Assembly (NCBI GenBank): GCA_019419645.1
Contig: DXZN01000022.1
Coordinates: 1-28,879 of the forward strand
Direction of reading: 5' to 3'
DNA from: Collinsella sp.
GTDB taxonomy: Bacteria; Actinomycetota; Coriobacteriia; Coriobacteriales; Coriobacteriaceae
DNA: 28,879 nt
The notes under the pieces: model-generated
What the model was told of the DNA's origin: nothing
The model's database searches: none
The model's input: the letters and a program-made list of their open reading frames with translations, nothing else
Shown here: positions 1 through 7,797 of the stretch, piece after piece
Layout: each line of letters opens with the position of its first letter
How positions within the stretch are numbered: the stretch's first letter is position 1
Position numbers and translations under genes: made by a program

Positions 1-1854
1 CGCCGAAACGGTATCGCCGAGCCACGATGCAATGGAGCCCAGCGTGCCACTGCTCCCTCCCAGGCCATCGATCATCTCATCCATAAGCTCGTCGGCCGAG
101 CCCTGGATGTCTCCGTATCCCACAAGCAGCCGTCCCCAAACATCCATGACGCCATCGAGTACGCCGGCAACGCCACCCGAACGCTCCTCCAACGTCGAGA
201 AAAACCGCGAGAGAACGTTGTTCTGCGCCGTCGCGTCATCGGGTGCCAGCACCGCAGCAGAGATCGCGCCGCACTCGCCAAGTCCGACTGTCGTGTTAAA
301 CGAAGAGTTGAGCTCATCGGGGCTCGAGATGGCACCCGAAACCGCAAAGGCGACCACGCCGTTGCGACCGGGCGGAGCGATACGCGGGCGCTCGCCCGAA
401 AGCGCTTTAATGGCCTCGTCAAACGCATTGCCCGCGCGGTCAGCCTCGTCCTCGGTCTGGCGCATGAGCTCGAGCTCTTTATTGCGGCATTCGACGTATT
501 TCTCCAGGGCGTTTTTGAATCGATCAAAGTGGTACTCGAAGCCGTTTTCGATAGAAGTCGAAGGAGCCGCAACGGCGCCGAGCGACGAAACACCAAAATG
601 GCATCTGTTGCACTTGTCCTGCCCGTCATAAGCAGCGACCGAGGCTAGCCCGCCTGGTGTCCCTTTCTTATAGTTGGGGCAGCTCGTTCCATAGTGCAGA
701 TACGTCTTGCCATCATTGGTACTAGTTGGCCACACCGCATCGGTATAGAGTTCCGTCACTCGCACCTCGTCAGTGTTGCGCGGCAACAGCGGGATATAGG
801 AAGTGACTTCATCTCCGTCCTCGGTTACATATGCACGATTGACCTCTGTACTCGCATAGGTGTAAAACGCCTTACGCGCCGCCGACTCCGCCTTCGTCTC
901 GACGCTTGAGCCCTGCGGTTTTTCATCTGCCAGACGCTGGTGATAGTAGGCCTTCGCGCGATCGAGCGCCACCTGTGGCTCCCACGTAACGCTCGAGGCA
1001 TAGTGCGGATTCTCAATATCCGAAAGCTTCGCCAAGCTCCTCGCGCGTTCCCACATGCATGAACAGCTACCGACCGAAGCCAGAACCGACCCGCCGCAAT
1101 CCGCAAGCCAGGCGCGTTCTTTTGCTTTCGCCGTCTCCTCTGAGGCTTTCTGCAGCTCATCTGCTGCGCGTTCCAGATCTTTCGATGTGTCTTTAATCGC
1201 ATCGGTCGAGATCTCGGATCCCTCGAGCGCAACGAAATCCGACTCAGACGTCCTGGGCACGGCAAGCGCCGTACCGGTATAGATCGCACCCTCGGTATCC
1301 TGCGCCGACACGGCCTGCGTAGCTCGCGCGGCAACCAGATACGGTAGAGCCGTCTCGATTTTCTGCAGGCCCTTGGAGGCGCTTTTGGCAAACTTGTTGC
1401 GCGTTTTAATGATCTCGATCCCTGTGTCGACCATATCACCCGCGGCAAGCTCGGCACCCGGAATAAGGATGGCGACCAAGCCGGTGCCGATCGTGGCAAA
1501 CCCCGCTAAGCCCAAGCTCAAAATGCTCGCATCAACCACCGTCGCAGCCGTATGGTAGGACGACACTACATTGGCGCCTGCCAGCGCGCCGCTATCGGCA
1601 GCCGCTTGGGTGTCCCCCGCGCGCGACATGCTCCATATCGCCGCCGTCGACGAAAACAGCAGCGTGAGCACCACCAGGATGACCACCGCAGAGGAGAGCG
1701 TGGTGTAGGCACCGTCTTCGATAAACAAGTCGATACCGGCTCGACCCATAAAGCCGTCTCGCATGCGGCGAGCACGCGGTCGGCAACGGCCCGCAAGCCC
1801 CCTCGTCGCCCTCAACAGGCGGCGCTTAATCCCATGCAGCAATCCATGAATCAT
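1..1854 (-). CDS. TadG-like Tad pilus-associated membrane protein (3' end cut by contig edge)
   Basis: The frame is open from an ATG at 1854 to the first base of the window (618 codons, no stop), so the C-terminus is missing. The start has a good Shine-Dalgarno (AGGGAG) and overlaps the end of the tadE-like gene by 29 bp. The first ~35 residues are very basic. One membrane segment follows at about residues 53-74 (TLSSAVVILVVLTLLF), then a Gln/Ala/Asp-rich stretch like the post-membrane part of TadE/TadG proteins. The remaining ~540 residues are mostly hydrophilic, with a helical Glu/Lys-rich part near 195-215 and a CNRC pair at residues 415-418, about 25 residues after a TSCPNY cysteine. As the last visible gene of the tad operon it is probably a surface-exposed minor pilin or pilus-assembly protein. 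The TadG-like label rests on position and topology, not on a conserved domain I can name; a VWA domain was not seen. Confidence 0.6.
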   Translation of the reverse strand, partial: MIHGLLHGIKRRLLRATRGLAGRCRPRARRMRDGFMGRAGIDLFIEDGAYTTLSSAVVILVVLTLLFSSTAAIWSMSRAGDTQAAADSGALAGANVVSSYHTAATVVDASILSLGLAGFATIGTGLVAILIPGAELAAGDMVDTGIEIIKTRNKFAKSASKGLQKIETALPYLVAARATQAVSAQDTEGAIYTGTALAVPRTSESDFVALEGSEISTDAIKDTSKDLERAADELQKASEETAKAKERAWLADCGGSVLASVGSCSCMWERARSLAKLSDIENPHYASSVTWEPQVALDRAKAYYHQRLADEKPQGSSVETKAESAARKAFYTYASTEVNRAYVTEDGDEVTSYIPLLPRNTDEVRVTELYTDAVWPTSTNDGKTYLHYGTSCPNYKKGTPGGLASVAAYDGQDKCNRCHFGVSSLGAVAAPSTSIENGFEYHFDRFKNALEKYVECRNKELELMRQTEDEADRAGNAFDEAIKALSGERPRIAPPGRNGVVAFAVSGAISSPDELNSSFNTTVGLGECGAISAAVLAPDDATAQNNVLSRFFSTLEERSGGVAGVLDGVMDVWGRLLVGYGDIQGSADELMDEMIDGLGGSSGTLGSIASWLGDTVSA

Positions 1855-2326
1855 AGTCTCCCTCCAGCCACTCGGGACGCGATCGATACGAGACATCGAC
1901 CCTAAGCTCGACATAACCGTTTTGGCCTGCGCTACCCATAGCTTGTGCAAACGCGCCAATCACGGGCAGCGGTTTAACCTCGCCAGTAACGGAAACGGAC
2001 GAGGCGCCGCCCGCATCGGCCCGACCAAGCTCGATATCCCACGACAGGGGCCCGCCGGCATGAAAAATCGAAATGTCGGGAACCGCGGCAAGACGGCGGC
2101 GGGCGAACTCCTTAATATCCTCGTCATCCCCCACCGTCGTCGTGGTCATGAGCCGCGCGGTCTCGGCGGCGGCAGACTCCATGACCGCGCGTGTGTAGAG
2201 TAGGCACACCGGCTGCAGCGCCAACAGGACGAGCGTCAGAAACGTCGGCAGTAGGAATGCCGCCTCGACCGTAGACTGCGCCCAGTCCTCGCGCGCAACA
2301 TCAATACAGCACGATGTCCTTAGCAC
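1826..2326 (-). CDS. tadE: TadE-like minor pilin
   Basis: The product is about 166 residues. Near the N-terminus it has WAQSTVEAAFLLPTFLTLVLL, the TadE-type signature in which a small residue is followed a few positions later by Glu and a hydrophobic helix. Such proteins are pseudopilins processed by the Tad prepilin peptidase and incorporated into, or needed for, Flp pili. The C-terminal ~100 residues look like a small folded domain ending in a Trp-rich tail (EWLEGDYDSWIAAWD). No ATG lies near the signature. I chose the in-frame GTG at 2326, which overlaps the preceding gene by 26 bp; an ATT at 2305, 11 nt after AAGGA, is an alternative. The frame is open much further upstream (to 2581), but that part overlaps the preceding gene and does not look like protein of this family. 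Confidence 0.75.
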   Translation of the reverse strand: MLRTSCCIDVAREDWAQSTVEAAFLLPTFLTLVLLALQPVCLLYTRAVMESAAAETARLMTTTTVGDDEDIKEFARRRLAAVPDISIFHAGGPLSWDIELGRADAGGASSVSVTGEVKPLPVIGAFAQAMGSAGQNGYVELRVDVSYRSRPEWLEGDYDSWIAAWD

Positions 2327-2519
2327 CCGCAGCAGCGTCGACAACCGATGTCGAGGTGACGCCGTGAGACGCCGCCCGCTCGACCAGCGCTGCCAAGCGC
2401 CCGTCGGCACCGGCACGCCAAAGCCCGGCGATCGCCAGCACGATGGAAAGCAGCGCCACCGTGACGATGGCGTATTCGACCGTCGCCTGGGCAGATTCCT
2501 CGCGCAGGACATCATGCAT
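2301..2519 (-). CDS. Small Flp/TadE-like pilin-family protein
   Basis: A 72-residue protein with a short charged leader and then ESAQATVEYAIV followed by a hydrophobic helix (TVALLSIVLAIAGLW). The Ala-X3-Glu-Tyr arrangement resembles the Gly-X4-Glu-Tyr class of Flp prepilins, with Ala in place of the Gly at the cleavage site. The C-terminal 40 residues are hydrophilic (RAASHGVTSTSVVDAAAGAKD). It is probably a minor pilin or a second Flp-like subunit. The ATG lies 1 nt after the stop of the upstream gene and 9 nt after GGAGG, so the two are translationally linked. The paralogous relation to the main Flp (3048-3281) is clear over the SAQ-x-T-x-EYAI stretch only. Confidence 0.7.
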   Translation of the reverse strand: MHDVLREESAQATVEYAIVTVALLSIVLAIAGLWRAGADGRLAALVERAASHGVTSTSVVDAAAGAKDIVLY

Positions 2520-2520
2520 T

Positions 2521-3084
2521 TCACGACCCCTCCTTTGAGTTCGTTGTCTGCGGAGTCAGGCGGACCACGCGCAGGCGACACGAAGTATCGCCAGCATCCG
2601 CGGCAACCGTCACCATATCGACCCAGCCGCGTCCATCACGCACGATGGCGCCCCACACGTTTCCCTTGATGTCGAGATAGCCGCTCAGAGCAAGTTGCGC
2701 CGTAGACACCTCGCGATAGGCACGCAGCATATCCGCCGCCGCTTCGGTCATCGGTCGGCATTCGGACCATGCGAGACGAACAACGACAGCATTGTTTGCA
2801 GATGAACCCGTTGCAGCGCCCGCTCGCTCGTCGAGTGCTTGCAAGAACGTTTGCGCCGTGACGGCGGCATTCGCATCGTCCGCGTCTCGTGCATCGTCTT
2901 TTTGAGACGTCGCAGCCGAACCCGAACCCGCATCCGCGGCAACCCCTAAACGTTGTTGCCGTGCTGCGTTAAGCCCCCAAACCGCCGCCGCCACCGCCAC
3001 GACCGCACAGGCGAGCACCAGCAACGCGCCGACGGGACGGGCGCCTCCTACAGGCTGTTGATGCCCTCGCTGATAGCGCTCCAT
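2521..3084 (-). CDS. Membrane-anchored protein of unknown function in the tad operon
   Basis: I do not recognise this 187-residue protein. It has a basic N-terminus, one membrane segment at about residues 19-38 (GALLVLACAVVAVAAAVWGL), an Ala/Asp-rich linker, and an extracytoplasmic domain of ~110 residues with two cysteines (SECRPM and DTSCRLR) that could form a disulfide. Its place between flp and the small pilin gene suggests a role in pilus assembly or anchoring. The ATG at 3084 lies inside the end of flp (37-bp overlap), with only a weak AAGG upstream. A much better GGAGG sits at the flp stop codon, but no usable start codon follows it at normal distance, so the start is uncertain. Confidence 0.6.
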   Translation of the reverse strand: MERYQRGHQQPVGGARPVGALLVLACAVVAVAAAVWGLNAARQQRLGVAADAGSGSAATSQKDDARDADDANAAVTAQTFLQALDERAGAATGSSANNAVVVRLAWSECRPMTEAAADMLRAYREVSTAQLALSGYLDIKGNVWGAIVRDGRGWVDMVTVAADAGDTSCRLRVVRLTPQTTNSKEGS

Positions 3085-3281
3085 AGATCTTGGACCTTGC
3101 CCTTAAATGCGACGATGGCAATGATGGCGATCACCACGAGCACACCGACCAGGATGGCGTACTCGGTGGTGCCCTGCGCGCTCTCCTCCTGCAGTAGCTC
3201 CTCGGCACGCTGGCGAGTATGAATTGACTGGCAAAACGCCCAGCTCCAGACCTTGCCAGCAACGTCAGTCATCGTGTTCAT
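3048..3281 (-). CDS. flp: Flp family class IVb prepilin, major Tad pilus subunit
   Basis: This is the major pilin candidate. The 77-residue product has a long basic/acidic leader, then ESAQG-TTEYAILVGVLVV, the Flp hallmark: cleavage after Gly, with Glu-Tyr at mature positions 3-4 and a hydrophobic polymerisation helix. The mature pilin would be ~42 residues, within the usual range for Flp. The ATG at 3281 is preceded by GGAGG at 5 nt, the strongest ribosome binding site in the operon, as expected for the most abundant product. It lies directly after tadC (10-nt gap) and before the anchored protein. The processing peptidase (TadV/CpaA type) is not in the window. Confidence 0.92.
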   Translation of the reverse strand: MNTMTDVAGKVWSWAFCQSIHTRQRAEELLQEESAQGTTEYAILVGVLVVIAIIAIVAFKGKVQDLWSAISEGINSL

Positions 3282-3291
3282 GTATTCCTCC

Positions 3292-3933
3292 CTACATCAT
3301 CCCGCCTGCTCCCAGCAGCGGGCCCAATATGGACAGAAGCAACGCCGGCAGGATGAGCGTGCCGGTGGGAATCAGCAGCTTGACCGGCGCGCGCTCGATC
3401 TCGCGCTCGACTGCAGCGCGATGGGCCGCGCGAATCTCGCGACTTTGGGCCGCCAGCGTCTCGGCAAGCGGGGCACCGAGGGCAAGCGCCTGCCCTGCTG
3501 TGATGGCAAAGGTCTCGAGCGCCCGCACATCCAGGTCGCGCGCGGCCGCCAGAAGCTCATCCTCGCGCGTCCCCACGCCCACCTGCCACGCCATGCAGGC
3601 TCGCTCAAGGCGGAGCGCCAACGTCGATCGGCGATTGGCGCAAAAAACCTCAAGCGCCGCATCGAACGAAAGGCCAGCCGAAAGCCCCAGACGCACCACG
3701 TCGATCATCTCAGACACCTCGCCAAGCGACACCTGCGCCGTACCACCCGTGCCGAGCATGCCTTTCAACCGTGCTGCCAGGGCATCGGTCACCGATTGGG
3801 CAGCCACAACAACCAGCAGCGCCTCGCGTTTGCAGGCCTGGGCGATCTTGTATGCGTCCGCACGATTGAGCCCCGTCGCGACAAACACGCTGAGCGCGCA
3901 CAGACACGCCGCGACCCCGACCAGGGCACTCAT
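3292..3933 (-). CDS. tadC: TadC-like type II/IV secretion inner-membrane platform protein
   Basis: A 213-residue protein of the type II secretion F (GspF) family. It has an N-terminal membrane segment (LVGVAACLCALSVFVATGL), a cytoplasmic helical domain with SEMIDVVRLGLSAGLSFDAAL and QALALGAPLAETLAA, typical of Tad GspF repeats, and a C-terminal hydrophobic pair (LLIPTGTLILPALLLSILGPLL). TadC pairs with TadB to form the membrane platform that couples the TadA ATPase to pilin extraction. The ATG overlaps the tadB stop as ATGA, a sign of translational coupling. The frame is open upstream to 4071, but the start at 3933 gives the family-typical N-terminus. It is shorter than many TadC proteins (~300 aa), with fewer membrane segments before the domain. 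Confidence 0.88.
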   Translation of the reverse strand: MSALVGVAACLCALSVFVATGLNRADAYKIAQACKREALLVVVAAQSVTDALAARLKGMLGTGGTAQVSLGEVSEMIDVVRLGLSAGLSFDAALEVFCANRRSTLALRLERACMAWQVGVGTREDELLAAARDLDVRALETFAITAGQALALGAPLAETLAAQSREIRAAHRAAVEREIERAPVKLLIPTGTLILPALLLSILGPLLGAGGMM

Positions 3934-4856
3934 AGCTCCACCCGCATAATGCGCCGGATAACCACCAGCGCAACGGCGTTGAGAGCAAGTCCCAGCACCA
4001 CGGCACCGGCACCCGACGGCGTTGCAAGGCCGCGGCGAAAGTCGGCCGAAAGCAGCGCCAGCACCGCGCACATACCCGCCGGCATCGCCGAGACCATGTG
4101 TGCCGACATACGAGCCTGCGATGTCTTGACGTCCAAGCGGCGCTTGAGCTCAATACGCTCCCCCACCATGCTCGACGCCTCAGATAACAGGTCGGCAAGT
4201 GGAGCACCAGTTCGCTGCGATACCTTGAGCGCCAAGGTGACAAGCGAAAGGCCGGGGGCTTCGATACGGTCGAGTAGGTCATCCAGCGCATCAGTCGCCG
4301 AGACGCCGCAGTCGATCGCCGCCGCCACGCGCAAAAACTCGGTATGCACCGGCTCTTGCGCGTGAGCCCCCACGAACCTCATGCCCTGGGCCAGCGAATG
4401 GCCCGAGGCAAGCGACATGGAGAGTGCCGTAAAGGCCTCGGGCATGGCTTCTTCCACATCGTGTTGCTCGCGGCGACGGTCGAAAGTGTCGCGAGCGGCG
4501 CCTACACCAAACGGCGCAAGCAGCCCCAGGACAAAGCCGATAGGCGACAGCAATACGACAGTCAGGACAATGCCGCAGACGCCACTCGACAGCAGCAAAC
4601 ATGCCAGGCGCGCCTCGTCGTCCTCGATGACAAGACCAAGGCGATGTGCTGGAACCAGCGCCGCCCAGGAGCGGGCGATCTTTTTTAGCAGGTCGTTATC
4701 TGCCAGCTCGCGCGGCAGCTTCTCGGCAACCGACTCAAGCGTATGGCTGACCAGCTCCGCCGGCGGCACGCGCGGCGCACGAGGCTCCGCCCCGCACGCC
4801 ACCGCGGCAGAAAGCCCTGTCAAACCCCCTACGACGAGGGGCACAACGATCTCCAC
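3930..4856 (-). CDS. tadB: TadB-like type II/IV secretion inner-membrane platform protein
   Basis: A 308-residue GspF-family protein. The first ~80 residues hold a short hydrophobic N-terminus and a charged stretch. Two adjacent membrane segments follow (LLLSSGVCGIVLTVVLLSPIG and FVLGLLAPFGVG), then the cytoplasmic GspF domain with VEEAMPEAFTALSMSLASGHSL and the QRTGAPLADLLSEAS motif, and two C-terminal membrane helices. It is expected to form the assembly platform with TadC. It sits between tadA and tadC, overlapping tadA by 28 bp and tadC by 4 bp, the order seen in most tad loci. The order and motif match make the call firm. Confidence 0.9.
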   Translation of the reverse strand: MEIVVPLVVGGLTGLSAAVACGAEPRAPRVPPAELVSHTLESVAEKLPRELADNDLLKKIARSWAALVPAHRLGLVIEDDEARLACLLLSSGVCGIVLTVVLLSPIGFVLGLLAPFGVGAARDTFDRRREQHDVEEAMPEAFTALSMSLASGHSLAQGMRFVGAHAQEPVHTEFLRVAAAIDCGVSATDALDDLLDRIEAPGLSLVTLALKVSQRTGAPLADLLSEASSMVGERIELKRRLDVKTSQARMSAHMVSAMPAGMCAVLALLSADFRRGLATPSGAGAVVLGLALNAVALVVIRRIMRVEL

Positions 4857-6157
4857 TCGTCCACCTCCTCTTGCGTGAGCGTTCCCGAGCGCAGGCCCTC
4901 TGCGATAAACGGAGGCTCGCGATCGAGCGTCCAGGTGCGCGTGGCAGCATCGAACGTCACGTAGCGTTCAAGCTCCACGCCACCTGATGCGCCGCGTCGC
5001 ACCCCCGAATAGGAGGACACGAAACGCCTGCCGTCCGCATGGCGCTCGGACATCACGATGCCGTCGAGCGCCATGGCGATCTGCTCCTCGATAAGCTCGC
5101 TCGGCAGGTCGATGCCATAGCGCGCAAGCAGCGTCAAACGCACCACGGTCTCCTGTTCGGTGCCCGCATGAAGCGTGGTGAGCGACCCATCGTGCCCGGT
5201 GTTCATGGCCTGCAGCATGTCGCAACATTCCGCACCGCGCACCTCGCCCACCACAATACGGTCGGGACGCATGCGCAGGGCGTTGGTCACCAGGTCGCGG
5301 ATTGTCACCGCGCCCTCGCCCTCAATTGAAGCCTCGCGCGCCTCCAGGCGAACCACATGCGGGTGATGCGCAAACTTGAGCTCGGCGGAGTCCTCGATCG
5401 TCACGATGCGCTCGCCGGTGGATATCTCGCACGATAGCGCGTTGAGCAGTGTGGTCTTGCCCGACCCCGTGCCACCCGCAACCGCCAAGTCTTGACGCAG
5501 CAACACCGCACACGACAGCAGCTGCGCATACCAAAGCGGCAGCGACCCCAGACCCACAAGCTCGTCCAATGAACAGATGCGGTCTGAAAACTTGCGTATG
5601 GTGAGGATCGGCCCATCGATCGCCACAGGAGGAATCACCGCGTTGACGCGATAGCCCGTCTTGAGGCGAGCGTTGACGATAGGGCTGCGCTCGTCGATGC
5701 GCCTGCCCAGCGGCGAGATGATGCGGTCGATGAGCACGCGGATCTGCTCGTCATCCTCAAATGCATGCTCGATGGGATATAAGACGCCGCCGCGCTCAAA
5801 GAAAGCCGAGCGACAACCGTTGACCATGATCTCGGTGACGGTGTCGTCCTCGATGAGCGGCTGCAGCGGGCCCAGACCCACTACGTCATCTAAAATCTCG
5901 TCGATGATGGTCTCGCGCTCGGGCGTCGCCAGGTCGGTCGCCTCTTCCACGTTGAGCGCCGCCTCCACCGCAGGACGCAATTCCGAGCGGGCGCGCGCCG
6001 GATCGATGTATGCGCTGATACGTGCCACCTCGGCATAGCCCATGCGGTCCATCACGGCGCGTTTGGTGCGGCGCTTGACGGCACGGTGGCGTCCCGCGTC
6101 AACAGGCGCTGTCGCCGCGGCCGCGCCGGCTGCCTTAATCCTTGTTTGCAAACTCAT
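4829..6157 (-). CDS. tadA: TadA/CpaF family secretion ATPase
   Basis: A 442-residue hexameric ATPase that powers Flp pilus assembly. An N-terminal helical domain (about 35-150) contains the conserved DDVVGLGPLQPLIEDDTVTEI and MVNG motif. The RecA-like core has Walker A GGTGSGKTT at 228-236, an Asp/Glu box, the Walker B-like stretch RMRPDRIVVGEVRG near 297-310, and the His box HDGSLTTLHAG near 325-335. The basic N-terminal 40 residues are typical of CpaF. The ATG at 6157 overlaps the tadZ stop as ATGA. Length and motif spacing match the family, and all catalytic motifs are present. Confidence 0.95.
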   Translation of the reverse strand: MSLQTRIKAAGAAAATAPVDAGRHRAVKRRTKRAVMDRMGYAEVARISAYIDPARARSELRPAVEAALNVEEATDLATPERETIIDEILDDVVGLGPLQPLIEDDTVTEIMVNGCRSAFFERGGVLYPIEHAFEDDEQIRVLIDRIISPLGRRIDERSPIVNARLKTGYRVNAVIPPVAIDGPILTIRKFSDRICSLDELVGLGSLPLWYAQLLSCAVLLRQDLAVAGGTGSGKTTLLNALSCEISTGERIVTIEDSAELKFAHHPHVVRLEAREASIEGEGAVTIRDLVTNALRMRPDRIVVGEVRGAECCDMLQAMNTGHDGSLTTLHAGTEQETVVRLTLLARYGIDLPSELIEEQIAMALDGIVMSERHADGRRFVSSYSGVRRGASGGVELERYVTFDAATRTWTLDREPPFIAEGLRSGTLTQEEVDEWRSLCPSS

Positions 6158-7797
6158 CGCGAATCACCCTCACGCGACCAGGGAAGGCGGATGCGCGGGC
6201 GCTCGGTACGCGTCGCGCGGTCGGTGACCATGTCGCTCCAGGGACCGACGGCGCAGCCCAGCTCCACGAGCATCTCGCGCGTGGCTTCGCGCACGCTGGT
6301 GGCAAAAGTGCTGGTCTGGCCCACTGCCTCGTCAGCACGGCCGAATGCCATGAGCGCCGTCAAGTCCTGCCCGCCGTCGGCAATGCGGATCTTGGAGCTC
6401 AACGCGCAGGTAATCTCAAAGCGCATGGCAACATCCTCGTCGGCGCCGCGCGCGCCAAACCGGTTGAATACGGCGCTCATGCGCGTGCGTGGCACGCCCA
6501 CACGGCTCGCCAGCTCGATAACGCGTGCCGCGGACGTCGCAGATGACACCGATTGATCGCCCACGACCAGGCAGCGGTCGCTTGCCGCCACCGCGGCCGC
6601 CACGGCGTCACCCCAAAAGACCGAGGTGTCGATAAGCACCACGTCGGATTCGCGGCGCAAGACGTCAAGCAGCAGCTCCACCGGACGCGCCATGAGCTCG
6701 GCCTGCTCGGGCGCGGCGACCGGACCCCAAAGCGTGACGCCCGGGGCCACGCGCATCGAGGCGGCCACGATGTCCGATTCGGCAAGTGCACCCGCAGCCG
6801 ATGGCTCGATAAGCGTCGCCATGTCATGCGGGGTATCGGCACCCAACAGGTCGTAGAGGTTTCCAAACATCAGGTCTAAGTCGAGCACGGCAGCACGCAG
6901 GCCCAGCAGCGACGCCGCATGCGCCATGGCGGCGACGATCGTCGACTTGCCGCAACCGCCCGAACCCGAGACGGCGCAGACAACCGGGGCTCGATGCGAC
7001 GGAGCTGCGGCATCCGCCGGCAGCGTGGGGGCAGGCGGCGCTGGCACGGGCGGCAACGTCCCCGTCTCCCCGACAGCGCTCATATGCTGCGCCCAAGCCG
7101 GCATGGCAGGCTGCTCGACCTGCGAGGCCGAGCCTGAAGACTTCACGGTCGCATCGACGCGGACATTGTCGCTCCCGGCAAGCCCCTCCACCTCGTCGAG
7201 TTCATCGACCAGGCTCACGCCATGCACGTATCCCATATCTACAGCCAGAAGCTCCTCGCCATACGGCACCGGCTCTCCGGCATCATCGTATGCAAGGGGA
7301 TCCCGGGGGCACCGATCATGCTCGGCTTCCGCTTTTCCACAATCATCAACACGCGGGCCTCTTGTAGCGCGAGGCGCCCCGGGTTCCCTATCAACAAAAG
7401 CATCGGGCTCAATCGTCACACACCGGCCGTAATCAACCGTTCCCTCGCCCGCGCGCCCGTTGCCGCATATGCTGCGCGCGGCGATAACCTCGGTCGCCCC
7501 CGCGCGAAACAACCCCTCGATATCCGAAGGATCGAGCGTCTCTATCAGTACGACCACGCGGCTCACGCGGCCCTCGGCCGTCAGACGCGCAACGGTCTTT
7601 CGCACGTCTTCGGCATCGAACAGGGCTGCCGCGATAATCGCCGCCCCGCGACGCGACGGAAACGCCCGCGCCATGGACACCAGCCCATCCAGGTCGCCCA
7701 CGCGAAGCACCTGCGCGCCCGCATCGCGACCCTCGACTTCCCGCTGCAGCAATCCGTAATCACCGCACGCGCAGCATGCAAGCCAGATCGCCTTCAT
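6154..7797 (-). CDS. tadZ: TadZ/CpaE-like MinD-family ATPase of the Tad pilus
   Basis: A ~547-residue protein. The first ~120 residues resemble the degenerate receiver-like domain of CpaE/TadZ proteins. A long acidic, Pro/Ala-rich linker follows, and the C-terminal ~280 residues form a MinD/ParA-type ATPase with SGSGGCGKSTIVAAMAHA, the VLDLDLMFGNLYDLLG block and a Walker B VVLIDTS. TadZ proteins are thought to place the Tad machine at the cell pole. The canonical deviant Walker A lysine (the K of KGGxGKS) is replaced by Ser here, while the second Lys is kept. The ATG at 7797 overlaps the cpaB stop as TGATG; a GTG at 7800, directly before it and better spaced from GGAGG, is an equal alternative. 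Confidence 0.85.
   Translation of the reverse strand: MKAIWLACCACGDYGLLQREVEGRDAGAQVLRVGDLDGLVSMARAFPSRRGAAIIAAALFDAEDVRKTVARLTAEGRVSRVVVLIETLDPSDIEGLFRAGATEVIAARSICGNGRAGEGTVDYGRCVTIEPDAFVDREPGAPRATRGPRVDDCGKAEAEHDRCPRDPLAYDDAGEPVPYGEELLAVDMGYVHGVSLVDELDEVEGLAGSDNVRVDATVKSSGSASQVEQPAMPAWAQHMSAVGETGTLPPVPAPPAPTLPADAAAPSHRAPVVCAVSGSGGCGKSTIVAAMAHAASLLGLRAAVLDLDLMFGNLYDLLGADTPHDMATLIEPSAAGALAESDIVAASMRVAPGVTLWGPVAAPEQAELMARPVELLLDVLRRESDVVLIDTSVFWGDAVAAAVAASDRCLVVGDQSVSSATSAARVIELASRVGVPRTRMSAVFNRFGARGADEDVAMRFEITCALSSKIRIADGGQDLTALMAFGRADEAVGQTSTFATSVREATREMLVELGCAVGPWSDMVTDRATRTERPRIRLPWSREGDSR

Noticed and set aside
2327..2581. Longer N-terminus for the tadE-like gene
   Set aside because: The extra 85 residues overlap the small pilin gene in another frame and are Arg/Pro/Ser-rich shadow sequence.
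3119..3148. Stem in the AT-rich part upstream of pyk and general search for CRISPR, tRNA and rRNA
   Set aside because: No regularly spaced repeats, no tRNA cloverleaf and no rRNA-like stretch were noticed anywhere in the window; the only short stem seen upstream of pyk (13119-13148) has a 16-nt loop and 7 bp of A/T-rich pairing, which is likely chance.
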